This document shows, in pieces, positions 33,782 to 50,068 of a stretch of DNA of 64,000 nucleotides. The notes below the pieces were generated by a model. That model saw nothing but the letters and a program-made list of their open reading frames with translations. It ran no database searches and had not been told where the DNA came from. Source of the DNA: Primula veris (Eukaryota > Streptophyta > Magnoliopsida > Ericales > Primulaceae); NCBI GenBank assembly GCA_963682055.1, contig OY821746.1, forward strand, positions 30,136,481 to 30,200,480. Direction: 5' to 3'. Made by a program: the position numbers and the translations under genes. Numbering within the stretch: position 1 is the first letter of the stretch; every line of letters starts with the position of its first letter.

Positions 33782-35548
33782 TAATATGATGGTAGCGTTG
33801 CCTTAAAGATCATAAAAAAAGGAAAACGGAGTTGGCGAATTAGACTTCTACATTCTTTTTATCAGTAATGTTACATATATATGTTCATGGCTTTCAAACT
33901 TTGTGATATCGTACCTTTATTATTATTATTATTATTATTATTATTTTAACCAAAAACTTATATTTGACCGAAAACCATATTTACAACTCTCGAACCTTGC
34001 GAGTTACACTGGCTAAACTACAATAAACCTTTATTATTTATTTCAACATTCAATTCCACTCAAAATAGAGAATTCTACTATATATAGTATCAATCGAGTG
34101 ACGTGCTACCGTGCTATGCAATCAAAATGAGGTCCGAATTCAGAAGATAGGCCTAGGTAACACTTCATCATAATACCAAATTATTGCAGTGACCACTTTC
34201 ACCCTATTTTAAAATTTTGAAAAATATGTGGAATAGATGTAGTTAACACCTAGTTTGCATAACCTATTTTGAAACTTAAAAAACAGCATCCTGCCTCACC
34301 TAACTTTTGTATAAAATCAATATTATTGACCAAACGTGTTTTAGTCAAGTAACTTTTTGCACCAAATTTAAGAAAATACTCCTACAATGCTAGCACATTA
34401 ACTTTTTGCATTGACTTAAAAGTCCTTTGTTGCAACTTTATCAGGCAAACATGAGGTGGAGTGAGCACATCTTCTGTTCTTCATTACTAGTACTAGTAAG
34501 AGTTGATACAAATTAAAGATGTTCTAAAACTTTAAGCCATCATTATTGGAACTTGTTGTGTAGTGGTTCAATACATTGAACTTTTTTTTTTACAGATTCT
34601 TTGGCAGGGGGTTAAAAACATGTTCGGGAATTGTGATGGCTCTTGTTTTTTCCTATCAAACTATTAAGAGCACTGTGCTCACTGTCAAACGACAATCTGG
34701 TCATCTCAATATTTTGACTTTTAATGTAACTGTGAAATCATCTGAGTATTAATTTTACACCTAAAATTTAACATGTTAGTTTTTTTACTGATCGCAAATA
34801 GATAAGACTTCAAAACAGTTGGAGGCGAGTGTTAGATCACGACGTGATGCCTAGCTTTGACTCGGTCATGTTTCTTTTATTCGTCATTATTTAAAGATTT
34901 GCGTTATTTTACTTTTTATTATGCGCGTAACCTAATTGCATTCTTTTGATACATGTTGCACTTGTTAATAATCGATCGTGAATAGGTCACTGGTGTATTC
35001 GTACTCGCGAATAGGTACCTCTTATGTTAATCAGTATAGTTGCCCCCAACACTTCTCATATTATTAAATTCTAGCATGTGCTTTCACATCTTCACATTTT
35101 GATGTCAATTGTGAGGTTTTGTCTTGATGATTACTAGTAATAGTCGTCTTTAGTTTTGATTAACACCATTTCATAGCTAACCCGGGTTGATCAGTTCATG
35201 CACAATTGGCCATATAGCTATAAGGTCAAATTACTGGATCATAAATATGCAAGTATATAGTGGCCCATTCAAAGAGACTTTATATCAGAGCATCCACATT
35301 ACCCTCAATAAATTTAGCTAGCTAACTACTGCTAAATAAGCAAAAAAAAAAACACTCACTAAACTTACATTTATACAAGTTAATTTTAACTTACATTTTT
35401 TGTGTACACTGAACTAACCAGTTTTGCCTATCAAGAGTATATTTTATTAATATATTGGTACTGATTAATGAGATAAGTGTGATATATGATTATTAAACAA
35501 TTTAAAATAGAATTAAATGATAAAGTGATTGTCAACTCACTCATTAGT
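33782..35548. other. Gene-poor AT-rich spacer with a TTA microsatellite
   Basis: A (TTA)n/(ATT)n run of about 10 units lies at 33917-33946. No coding exon, RNA gene or mobile element with defined ends was seen. Confidence 0.45.
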
Positions 35549-36480
35549 GTGTATAACATCTCAGACCTAATAGGGAGTCACACGACTACACATGCTAGAC
35601 AAAGTCTAACTTAAAGAAAAGACATTTTCAAATAAGTTTATCAAATAAAACACTTAAATAAATCATTTAAAAATACGTTTTTCAATGTTCTCGTAAAACT
35701 CAACAACTTACATTACAAACTATAACAATTACAACGCAGCGAAATTTAAATGATAAGCCCTATGATGTTTGTCTGGTCTCGACTAACTCGATCTCAACTA
35801 TACACCTGAAAATATTTTAAAAGCGAGGGGTAAGCTAAACGAGATTAGTGAGTAATAAAGACTTACAATAATAATATGGGACAAAAATAAGTCTTACTGT
35901 TCCTTTTCTTTCTTACAAAATAAACAGTTGAAGTTTAGTAAAAATTTCCCAATGCATAATAATAATGTAAATCCTTTCTTGAAAAATAAAATTTAAGAAT
36001 CATTAAATTAATATGGGACTTCCAAAATAAACTAGTTTTTTCAGACTCTCCGAAATAAACTCATCTCTCATTTTTTTCTTGCAATGATGAAAAAAATTTC
36101 AATGCGTACATATATACATAGTACTTGAAAATAATAAAAATATGCATGTAATACTTATAACAGAATATGCAACAGGATACTTTATAATATAAAGACAAAA
36201 CCTCTCATCTCATGATCGAACCACGATAAAACAAGGCATGGACCTGTTTATGATGAAAAGTTCTATAATAACGACCTAGCTGTAGTCGTACCCTTATAAT
36301 CACACAGTATTCTCCTTTTCTCTCTTGACATAATTTCCTCTCTTTTTATCATATAATGATATAAATATATATATAGATAGACATATCATAACATAGAAAA
36401 TAAATAAGCTTGTAAGAAACATAGTAGAGTCGTGTAAATGACAAGGGCAGGGGTTAGTATTTATACTACAAAGAGGGGAA
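35549..36480. repeat. LTR-like repetitive sequence, boundaries uncertain
   Basis: The left part starts TGTATAACATCTCAGACC, and the middle has ACACCTGAAAATATTTTAAA followed by GCGAGGGGTAAGC and GAGATTAGTGAGTAA. In my reading these blocks resemble those of plant Gypsy-type LTRs (TGTAACATCYCGGACC; CCTGAAAA...GTGAGCTA...AGTGAG). No TSD or internal genes were found. Tentative. Confidence 0.3.
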
Positions 36481-36539
36481 ATGAAGTATTGGTCAATGTA
36501 AACAAAACTATTTAAGCATTGGTCAGCCTATAAAATTAT

Positions 36540-37790
36540 AAAATTTAATTAATTGGTCCATTATTTGTAAAACTAATTAAGGATTCGTCACCCATCTAAT
36601 TACCTAATAAAAATAAAAAGGAAATGGAAAAAAAAAAAGGAAAACTCAAAAATCAAAAAAATCAGATTTTTTTAAAAAAAAAACTAAAAAAAACGAAAAT
36701 ACCAAAAAAACTTTTAAAAAGTCGGAAACCCGAAAAAAATGCTAAAAAAACAACAAAATTCCAAAAAACAAAAATAAAAAAAAATAAAAAATAACCGGGA
36801 ACCCGAAAATACCCAAAATTGGTACAAAATTAAAAAATAAAACCTAAAAATTTTAAAAATCCAAAATCACAAAACAATGAAAAGACGTTCAAAAAGGTCG
36901 GAAACCCAAAAAAAAACAAGAAAAATCCAAAATCACAAAAAAATTAAAAAAACGTTCAAAAAAGCCGGAAACCCGAAAAAAATCCTCAAAATGGTAAAAA
37001 AAAATGAAAAAAACTAAGAAAATTCCAAAATGAAAAAAAGTTCGAAAAAGTCAGAAAAAACCGGAAAGTCCAAAATTTGTTAAAAACTTTAAAATAACTT
37101 TCAATTGTTTTCAGATGACTTCAAATGACTTAAAAATAACTCAGACTGCTTTTTAAAATTATTCGAGTTGATTTTTAAAATGACTCAAACTGCTTTTAAA
37201 CTTACCGAAAATGACTCATACTGTTTTTCAAGTGATTTAAATATGACTCAGGCTATTTTTAAAATGACTCGGACTGTTTTTAAAATTACTTAAAATGACT
37301 CAGACTGTTTTTAAAATGAGTTAAACTGTTTTTAAAATGACTCAGACTGTTTTTTTTATAATGACTCGAAATAACTCAGACTGTTTTGAAATTACTCACA
37401 TTGTTTCTAAATTACTCAAACTGTTTTTAAAATGATTGAAAATGACTCCGACTATTTTTAAAATGACTCGTACTGCTTTTAAAATGACTCGGATTGTTTT
37501 TAAAATGACTTAAAACGACTAGGACTGTCTTTAAAATGACTTAAAATGACTCAGAATGTTTTTAAAAAGACTCAAACTGTTTTTAAAATGAATTAAGATG
37601 ACTTAGACTTTTTTTTTTTGGGATTTTTAAAATTTTATATTCATGTTTTTTCGGGGTTTTGCCTCTTTAATTTATTTATTTTTTCATTTATATTTTATGA
37701 AATTTTTTTATTATTTTTTTTTTACATTTTTATTGGTTAGTTAGAGAAAATGGACCAATCATTAATTGGTTTCAGTTTCATATACCATAA
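36540..37790. repeat. Inverted-repeat-bounded region holding A-rich blocks and a minisatellite
   Basis: AATTAATTGGTCCATTAT (left, about 36545) and CCAATTAATGATTGGTCCAT (inverse of the right side, about 37750-37783) are related inverted sequences that may be the ends of one non-autonomous DNA element. Between them lies an A-rich block (36620-37080) with repeated GGAAACCCGAAAAAAAT and TCCAAAATCAC motifs, then the 21-bp minisatellite. No open frame of interest. Confidence 0.4.
37095..37610. repeat. 21-bp minisatellite (AAAATGACTCAGACTGTTTT type)
   Basis: Roughly twenty diverged copies of a 21-bp unit, AAAATGACTCAGACTG plus five T, run head to tail, some with an extra ACTTAAAATG insertion that lengthens the unit. 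The TGACTCA core recurs in many copies and equals a bZIP/AP-1-like site, though this may be chance. Confidence 0.85.
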
Positions 37791-37849
37791 TACTTCCAAA
37801 AATTGAATCTTAAGATATGCGCAACAAAATTTGTATACTTAAAAAACAA

Positions 37850-37984
37850 GTAAGAAATAATTATTTATCACAAAAAGGTACGAAATGATTATTTATCACA
37901 AAAAAGTAAGAAATAATTCTTTATCACAAAAAAGTAAGAAATGATTCTTTCTCACAAAAAAAGTAAGAAATAATTCTTTTTCAT
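37850..37984. repeat. 28-bp minisatellite, about 4.8 copies
   Basis: Five near-identical head-to-tail units GTAAGAAATAATTATTTATC plus ACAAAAAG, the last truncated. Copies differ at one to four positions. Units abut without spacers, so this is not CRISPR-like. Confidence 0.9.
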
Positions 37985-40521
37985 ATTGACCAAGAAATCC
38001 AATTGCTGTTTTCACTGATCTAAAAGTGTTACTTTGTAAACATAAACTAGAATGCGCGCTCCGGTCCCTTGGACGGGTTCTTTTCGTGTGTTTTGGTTCA
38101 TTTTGATCAAACAAACCCCCTTACATAACGATGCTACACATAACTCATTGTCATAGCATACACACTAATAAATCATACAATAAGCAAGCATACACTATAT
38201 ATGTTTCTGTTTGTTCCTACAGCAAGGCAAAAGAAAACCAGCAAGCTGAAAAACCAAAATTTGATTCTGAAATATCATCAAAAACTCATTTCAATTTTAT
38301 TGAATGTGTAAATATTTATTTCCTTTTTTCAGGACCGGAATGCCATTATATGTATTGGTACTAAAAGCATAACCATCCAATAAATAAAAGGAAATCATAA
38401 CGCTACTTAGAATAGGCAAAATCAATGCATTAAGCTACTAGTAGAATAGTAGCACCATTTTATTATCCATCCGGTTAATTCAATAAACCGTGATATAAGA
38501 AGTGGTATCAGTATCATAAGAGGGTGAATTAAAATAGAATAGGCAAATGCTATTTAAAACAATAACCTTATATATGTCAATAAAACGGTCAAAATGAGGT
38601 GACAAGTTGCTACTTAGAACCAAATCGTGGGAATAACATATAAGAATATTTACATATTATTGCCATATGAGTCTACTACTGTCCTTTTCAGTTGAGAAAA
38701 TGACATAATTATGTCATACTCATATTAATACACAGTGTAAAAAGATGGTCTTACGTGAACAAATTGGAGGAACCTACACCATTTTACACAAGTACTAGCG
38801 AGAATATTTTAATTTTGGTCTATATATGTCATCAAATTTGATATATTTTTGTCATTGAATCATCAGTGATTAAAATGAAAATCGCCATTTCTGGCTTTAG
38901 ATATAGAGAAAAGTAAAAGAATTGCATATTTTTCATTATTCTGTTAGCCAAACAAGTTCACATGTTGACAGATGTACCAATAAGCAGCTTACACGTGTAC
39001 ATAACTAACTAACTAACTAACTGATAGTTCACTCCCTATTCCAATTGAGTCCATATAATCAGGGAAAGTAACACTGGATAGCTATGAAACAATGCAATAA
39101 CAGTCCTTGTTATTGAACAAACAACAGATTAAGGACATGAATAGACACATAGTGTTTAAGAAAAACATCTTTGCTAATTGAAAACTTCAAAGTGAAAGGA
39201 AAAAAGGAGAGCAATATAGCCAAGTATCAATTGCATGTATGATTCCATACAAGTTAAATATATTTTAAAGGCAAATGAACACAAATTATTTTCTAAAAGA
39301 AAAATGAAAACCGGTACAAAAAAAGATGCTAGAGAAGTAACAGAGCTAACAACGGTGTTTTATCACAACACCCTTTTACTGACAGGATGTAACATGCATG
39401 CTCAGGTTTTAGTTTTTACGATGACTTTTTTTCAATTCGCAATGGGGTTTTGTGCTTAATTGAAAAAAATTATATAGAATATCGGACCCTCTCATTTACA
39501 AATCCTGGTTCTGTCACTGTATCCATCCACCGCCATGACTTGCCATTGGTAGTCCCCATCAGAATCTAATTAACAAGGCTGGCAACGGATTTGTAAGGCC
39601 TATGGGGGAAATTAACAGAGGTTCGGAAATTAATCTCTGAAATTAAATATTTGCAAAGCTCGTAGAGCTCTGGTAAGATCTAACAAGCAGACAGAAACTT
39701 TGCAAAGCCTTTGGTAAGATTCCGAAAGGCCTCCGATAGTTCTCACGGGTATCCAAAAAGCCCATGGTAGTTGCAAGAAATTTCAGACAAGCCACTTAAA
39801 AAAGTAGCAAGAGAAAGAATGGATCATATGTGAGAGAGTATAGCATATCAAAAGCGTCGAATCACACGAAACACAACGTTAATTGTCTTGAGTTTTGAAA
39901 CTTGGATGGTGTTTTCGATTGAATTCATTTTTAGGTTATAATGTACATATACACTTAGTCACGACTCATTCATTAGGACAGGTCCACCAACTATTTTGTG
40001 TATGCATATATAGTTACTCTTCAAATATATGCACTAATACAATTAATTGAAGTGTAAACATTTTTTTCTTGAAGTGTATACCCGACTACACTTAAAGTGT
40101 AGGCACGGTTACAATTGAAGTGTACTCATAATTATACGTAAACTGTACGTATAGTTACATACAGTTCATCAGTTCTCATCCTAAGACTATGATCCTTTCC
40201 AGCAGTCAGGACGGCCTCAGGTAATAAAATCCCAATTTTTTTTAAGGGCAATCCGATAGATCCAAGTATTTAAGTATCGGAATATCTATAAGTAATTCCA
40301 TAAATCTAGATATTAATAGTTGCGGTGGAGTAATTCATGATATCACACATAATGGTTTTAATATCTAAATGTCAAGGGTTCGAATCTCCTTGCATTAATT
40401 TTGTTTATATAAAAAAATCATAATATGGGGCAAACATTTTTTTTCAGCCTCGGGTAACCCAAACTCGTGGGCCGACACTGCCAGCAGCCCAGTTCTTCCG
40501 ATATATACGTATGAGAATTTT
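37985..40521. other. Gene-poor spacer with a possible SINE-like fragment
   Basis: No gene is seen. CATAATGGTTTTAATATCT followed by CAAGGGTTCGAATCTCC at 40349-40398 has a perfect B-box (GGTTCGAATC) and could be the tRNA-related head of a SINE, but the A-box side is poor. (AACT)n lies at about 39004-39022 and repeated GAAGTGTA at 40051-40120. Confidence 0.35.
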
Positions 40522-40710
40522 CACTAAAAAAAATGTCAGCTTACCATCAAGGCGTCTGTTGCTAAACTGATGGTAAAGTGAGTTCCGCTAAATTTAGCAA
40601 CAGTTTAACAGCAATTTTTGTTGCTAAATTGTTGATAAAATTTAGCAACACTCATTTTATTAACAGTTTTCAAAAAATAAACGGTTGATATCTTAAAAAA
40701 AATTATAGTG
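40522..40710. mobile_element. CACTA-type miniature element, AGCAACAG family, copy 1
   Basis: A 189-bp unit begins CACTAAAAAAAATGTCAGC and ends AAAAATTATAGTG, flanked by TTT on both sides (40519-40521 and 40711-40713). The interior repeats TTTAGCAACA and GTTGCTAAA, as CACTA subterminal motifs do. A decayed inverted relative lies at 42058-42237. Confidence 0.7.
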
Positions 40711-40747
40711 TTTGAATTTAGTGCTATTTATTTATTTTATGCACACC

Positions 40748-40931
40748 CACTACAAAAAAAAATACTCAAATAGCGACGGGATTAATGATAGTATTTTTTG
40801 TTACGAGTTTATTAGCGACGGTTTTTATGACAGTTTAGTCAATTTGTGACAGATTTGTGACAACTTTTTAAATTAGTGACAGTTTTGTGATAGCTTTTAA
40901 CTCTCATTAAATCAAGCATTATTTTATAGTG
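40748..40931. mobile_element. CACTA-type miniature element, GTCGC/GTCAC family, copy 2
   Basis: A 184-bp unit begins CACTACAAAAAAAAATACTC and ends ATTATTTTATAGTG, with ACC on both sides (40745-40747 and 40932-40934). It matches 12642-12835 in the opposite orientation (TAGCGACGGGATTAATGA versus TCACTAATCCCGTCGCTA). Non-coding. Confidence 0.75.
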
Positions 40932-42057
40932 ACCCTTTAACTGCACATTTGAGTTTTTTTTTCCATGGTAAGTGATAAGTTACCAACTCATTATTACTTA
41001 CTTATAAGATACCAATTACAAAATCCCATGACATGTAGATCGTCGGTTGATAGACATACATGAGACAAACACGGTTTTTCTTTGGGTTTTTTTATTTTGT
41101 AATTTTTTACGATTTTTTACATATCATACTATCAGATTATTTAATTAGTATATTATACTAACACTTTTCGGTGATTTTATACCCTTCCATCCAATAAAAT
41201 TAAAAATTCCGTGTAAAAAGATATGTGGTAAGAAAATAGTTCATCATTTGCCATAAAATTCAAGTTATACTTGAAAATTTAAATGGGTGTACATAATTAA
41301 TATGTAGTATAAAATGAGAATCATAAGTTTAAAATCACTAGTCTATATGGATCAATATATGCAACTAATATTACGAAAGAAAAAATGTGAATGTAATATG
41401 TGAAAGTCAAGTGGCGGAAATTATTATACGCAAATGTATAAAATTATCGAAAAGTGTTACTATGGTGTACTAATTAAATAATTAATATGCTAGTATGGTG
41501 TATAAAATCGTAAAAAGTTAATAATATGACGTAGAAAAGTGCTAAAACCCCATTTTTCTTCGCACCGATAATTCTGGATTGATTTGCTTGAAACTGTCCG
41601 ATGCATTTTATTAAGTGATTAAATCTTGATACTTCAACTATATATAGGTTTATACATTGCACTAAAACGGGTTTATGTTTGATAAACTAAGGGAAGATTC
41701 GGGAGATTTCGAATAGTTTTGTGGATTTTACGCCGATGGGTTTGTATTAGCTGACTACTGACCGGTCACAAATTAAAAGAGGATTTTGCGTCCTTGTATT
41801 GAGTAGGGACACTAAAATACAACCAACTATTAAATGTACCGCTCGATTTTTACTTATTTATTGGCTACCTTGCAACTTTTTGTATATATACATTACATGT
41901 GACTTTCACACCCACATCCGTGACATTCTACTTGTTGGAGTATACAACTATCACATACGTACATAAATATGCTTGAGATTTTAAAATATTACTAAGCTAG
42001 TTTGGCATGATTAAGCCTGTAGCACGTCCATCGTAATTAATCAAGCAGACGGAATCT
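40932..42057. other. Spacer between miniature elements
   Basis: Ordinary AT-rich sequence; no gene or further element with clear ends. Confidence 0.4.
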
Positions 42058-42237
42058 CACTATAAAAAAAAAAAAAAAAAAATTAAGATAGCAACGGTTT
42101 ATTTTTTTAAAATTGTTGTTAAATTGAGTGTTGGCAATAAATTGATGTTAAACTGTTGTTAAATTTAGCGACACTCATTTTACCATCAGTTTATTGACAG
42201 ACGCTCTGATGATAAGCTAACATTTTTTTATTATGTG
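42058..42237. mobile_element. CACTA-type miniature element, AGCAACAG family, copy 2 (decayed)
   Basis: Begins CACTATAAAAAAA and shares AAGATAGCAACGGTTTATTT and ACCATCAGTTTATTGACAGA with the inverse of 40522-40710. The right end has decayed to TTATTATGTGTG and no target duplication is visible. Confidence 0.6.
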
Positions 42238-46504
<4,267 letters not shown>

Positions 46505-47155
46505 AACTATATTAAGATTTACGTACGTATGTTTATGACGTTCACACATGCCGGAGTCATGTTGAATATATTATATTTTTCTCCAAGTTATGACTCGAGG
46601 AAAACCTCAATAGGGATGTGAGAAATAAAAAATATGAACGACTATCGTTATTAACACAAGCCACTATTGCTAGATTGGAAACATGGATTAAGCATAGATA
46701 AGATACAGTCAGATCGAGTTATAGTTGGTAGATAGAACACACAGGAATGGGCATAAAAAATGACAAGGAAAGAAAAGAAGCACAAATACTAAATCCCCCA
46801 AGAGGCAGCTTAAGGCATTGCAACATATTTAATCGCAAACAACTATTGGTTAGCAACACCAAAACCATTAACAAGAAACCCAACGATGGTTTGAAGTGTA
46901 TATTGAGCAATCACTCGCCCAGAGGTTAACCACATACGGAGTATAAGATTTCTTTTCCATCACAAGAAAAAAAAAACTCTTTCCCTGTTGCTCTAGTAAG
47001 TACCATGTTTTATAGTAAGGAGTAAGATAAGAGAAGTGAAAACAAACAAAAGAACATTTTACTCACAGTGATTGCCGGTTACTGACTTGAATTGCCCTAT
47101 AATCTTGAATTGCCACAACCTGCGAGATAGGATACTGATTGAATTGCAAAGAACT
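46505..47155. other. Convergent intergenic region between endoglucanase and PUMY
   Basis: 650 bp shared by the two 3' ends. It should contain both 3' UTRs. No separate gene is seen. Confidence 0.5.
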
Positions 47156-49794
47156 TCAAAAGTACGAGATATGCATGCATATATGTATAAGGAGCAAAGC
47201 CTCGCCTTTTTCATGTTCCCGTAACTGGGCAAGGCAAACAGCAATCTTAGCACCTATCAGTGCATTGTTTTTCACGAGAGCAATGTCTGACGACTTGATA
47301 AGGAATATTTTCATTAACTTTGTACCCATCAACCAATAATGCCAACTAGGCCAAAAAAAATGAACACTTTGCCCAATTTTTTTTTTTGTGTTTTTATTGT
47401 GAGGCAAGATAAAGTTGTACAAAATATTCAACATATGTGGACAGAAGGATGATATAACCAGATAATAATCCCAATGGTGCCTGTAGCAATAAAAATATTC
47501 TAATTTTCGGATAGGTAAAAAACAGGTGAAAGGTGATACAAAAGGATACTTGCAGACAAAGAGGCTCCTCCAGTTAGAGCATTCACTCTGGAAAGTAAGA
47601 ACGGAGTTTCAGCACTGCCGGTTATACCTTTTTCCCTGTCAAAATTCATCCACAGAAAACTGGAAACCAAACCAATGAAGAAATCATATATGAAAATGGA
47701 ACCACTAAAGATGAAAACTACACCTAGCTTCTTTCAGAGCTGTTTGGATAGCTGACTCTAAAAAACTTCCAGAAGCAGAGTATTCCTTCGGAATCGGAAC
47801 TGCTATTAAAGTACCAACTCCAAGCTTGAGTTTCAAGTTCACGCCTGCATTGAGGTGATTGAAAAAATTGTGTAAAGTAGTGCATTTTCTAAAACTTGGA
47901 GAGAAATTCATTAGAGTGCAGTTTCTATGCACCGTCAATATAAAAGTTTTCTTAGCATCATCGGGCTTGGATAATTGATACGTATGTGTATGTGGAGACC
48001 ACAATTATAGAAATGTGTCAGCAAACCAAACCTGCCGTTGTAAAAAGATCTTTTACACGGGAAGTAAATTAAAGTTGAACTATATGTAATACCACCTAGT
48101 ATTTATTTTACCAATTATTCGAGCACATTCTTCTGGTGTGTCTACCCGACTAGGTGCCTACAAATACATATCATGACAAATATTTAGGGGAGGCCGGCCA
48201 AAATATATATGATAGAGTTATCCATATCATCAAAGCTACTCTAAGAAAGATCTAAAAGAACTCATCACTTTCACCATATTTATCACTACTTGTTTATCTC
48301 CAGGACTTTATTGCACAAATGACAAAAAAAAATGGTAAGAGAAAGTCACTGACATTAGAAACCAAATTTACCTTACAACCACTTGTTTCTGTGAAAAATG
48401 CGGGAAACTCACTAGTCTTATAAGCAGCTACACAAACACCCTGAGTTTCCTATATCATTTGCAGAAAATTTCAGTGGTATTACTTGTAGGAAATGTATCT
48501 TAATTTTCTCAAAGGCATGCTACGAAGAACTAACCAAATACTCCAGTGTTCTAGGAATGTCCAATATTGATTTAATACCAGCAGATATTACTGCTACAGG
48601 AGTCCTTCCAAGTTCTGTGAGATCAGATGATATATCCATTGCTGCAACGAGTTGACATTATATAAGGAGATTTTACCTATCACTGGAGAAATGGAGGAAA
48701 AATTAAGCATATACGAGATCTTACTAATCTCTCTATGTCTATGTACTCCACCGATACCCCCAGTCACAAAAATATGAATTCCAACCTGTAGAAATTGCAT
48801 AATACACCGTTATTGAATCTTATAGTATACAGTAAACTGTGAAGAAGGCAAAGACTAGAGTGTTAACCATCGAAGCAAAAACCATAGTTGCAGAAACAGT
48901 GGTTGCTCCATTCCCTTTGGTAGCCACCTAAGACAAGCATCAATAAACAAGTTAAGCAAGTAAATCTTTAAAAGGAAACAGGAAATAATTCGTGACTTAA
49001 AATCCATGCTATAAATGAAATGAATGTACGAGAAGGTCAATTTAACTGATTAATCCTTGGAACCCTATAACTTTTCCAATTCTTATCAAAGTTTATTCAG
49101 TTGGAAGGGAGGAGGTACTTTTTTGGACATGGAAAAATAGAGAATGTGAAACCTATTTATCAAGCCGTGATATGTGAACATGGAAAAATGTTTTAACTTC
49201 TACTTACAACATGTGCAATATCCCGACGAGCTGTTTTCCGCGCTTTGGGTCCCAATTTAGCCAACTCCCCAAGTTCTTCCGAAGTCAGACCTACAAACAG
49301 CTCTTTGTTAGTCACTTCTTTTTAAAAATCTGAATTTAGTTGTTATAACTGTCTGTTTCCATAGGGCCAAAACTGAATAGCAGAAGACGGAAAAGAGTGG
49401 GTTTAGAATGAATCACCTACACATGGTACACCATTTAAGATAGCAATCGTCGCGGGTACAGCTCCATTTTCCCTCACAATTGCTTCCACCTCTTTCGCTG
49501 TTTCCAAATTTTGAGGATACGGCATTCCTGAACATAAATATACATTTGAATGGAAAAGAAAGAAAATTCGAATCTTTCCAAGTACCAAAAAGAACAGCAG
49601 GTAACATAATTCTCATATTTTAACACAATGTGAACTTTTTATTGACATTGCGTGATCAAGTTTGAGCAAACCATGTGAGATGATAGTGGACTCGAGAGCA
49701 ACAACTGCTCTACCATGTGACAAAGCTTCCGAAACTTCTTGGGATAGCTTAATCATTCGAGCTGCTTGATTTTTGTGTGAAAACCACCCGAAAC
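47156..49794 (-). CDS. PUMY: Pseudouridine-5'-phosphate glycosidase, eleven exons, 5' end unresolved
   Basis: Minus-strand exons 49672-49794, 49417-49527, 49208-49290, 48868-48927, 48725-48785, 48535-48641, 48372-48449, 48112-48157, 47724-47844, 47550-47635 and 47156-47286 join with consistent phases. The product belongs to the IndA/PsuG family that cleaves pseudouridine 5'-phosphate into uracil and ribose 5-phosphate. Hallmarks in order are [128 protein letters not shown] and [16 protein letters not shown]. The first exon opens in phase and needs one base from an upstream exon. An internal ATG at 49756 would give 322 residues, near bacterial PsuG length. A phase-compatible segment ending at 51554 lacks an ATG. 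Arabidopsis PUMY is peroxisomal (knowledge); the targeting signal is not checked here. Confidence 0.94.
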
Positions 49795-50068
49795 CTAGAA
49801 TCCAGATGAAAATAAAATTTCAAATCAGTTCCCAGCCAAAACAAACCACCATCACAATGCAACCAAAATAAAAAAGAGAGTTCTTGCCATACATATTGCT
49901 GCAAGAATAATGTGCATTTTGGGCAAGGGTTTGTTTGCCCAAAACTTTTGAATAGACACTGTGGCTTATTTAAGTCTCAAGAATAAGGGTTTTAACCAAT
50001 CCAAACCTTCTATAGTTTTTTACAATTTCGGTCAAGAAAATCAAAGGCGTCCGATATAAAGCAATCAA
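49795..50068. other. Region upstream of the first supported PUMY exon
   Basis: Probably intron or upstream sequence. No further coding block is seen. Confidence 0.35.

Noticed and set aside
37850..37984. CRISPR-like array
   Set aside because: Units abut with no spacers and the host is a plant; it is an ordinary minisatellite.
40349..40398. tRNA gene suggested by a perfect B-box GGTTCGAATC
   Set aside because: No matching A-box, anticodon stem or acceptor stem can be drawn.
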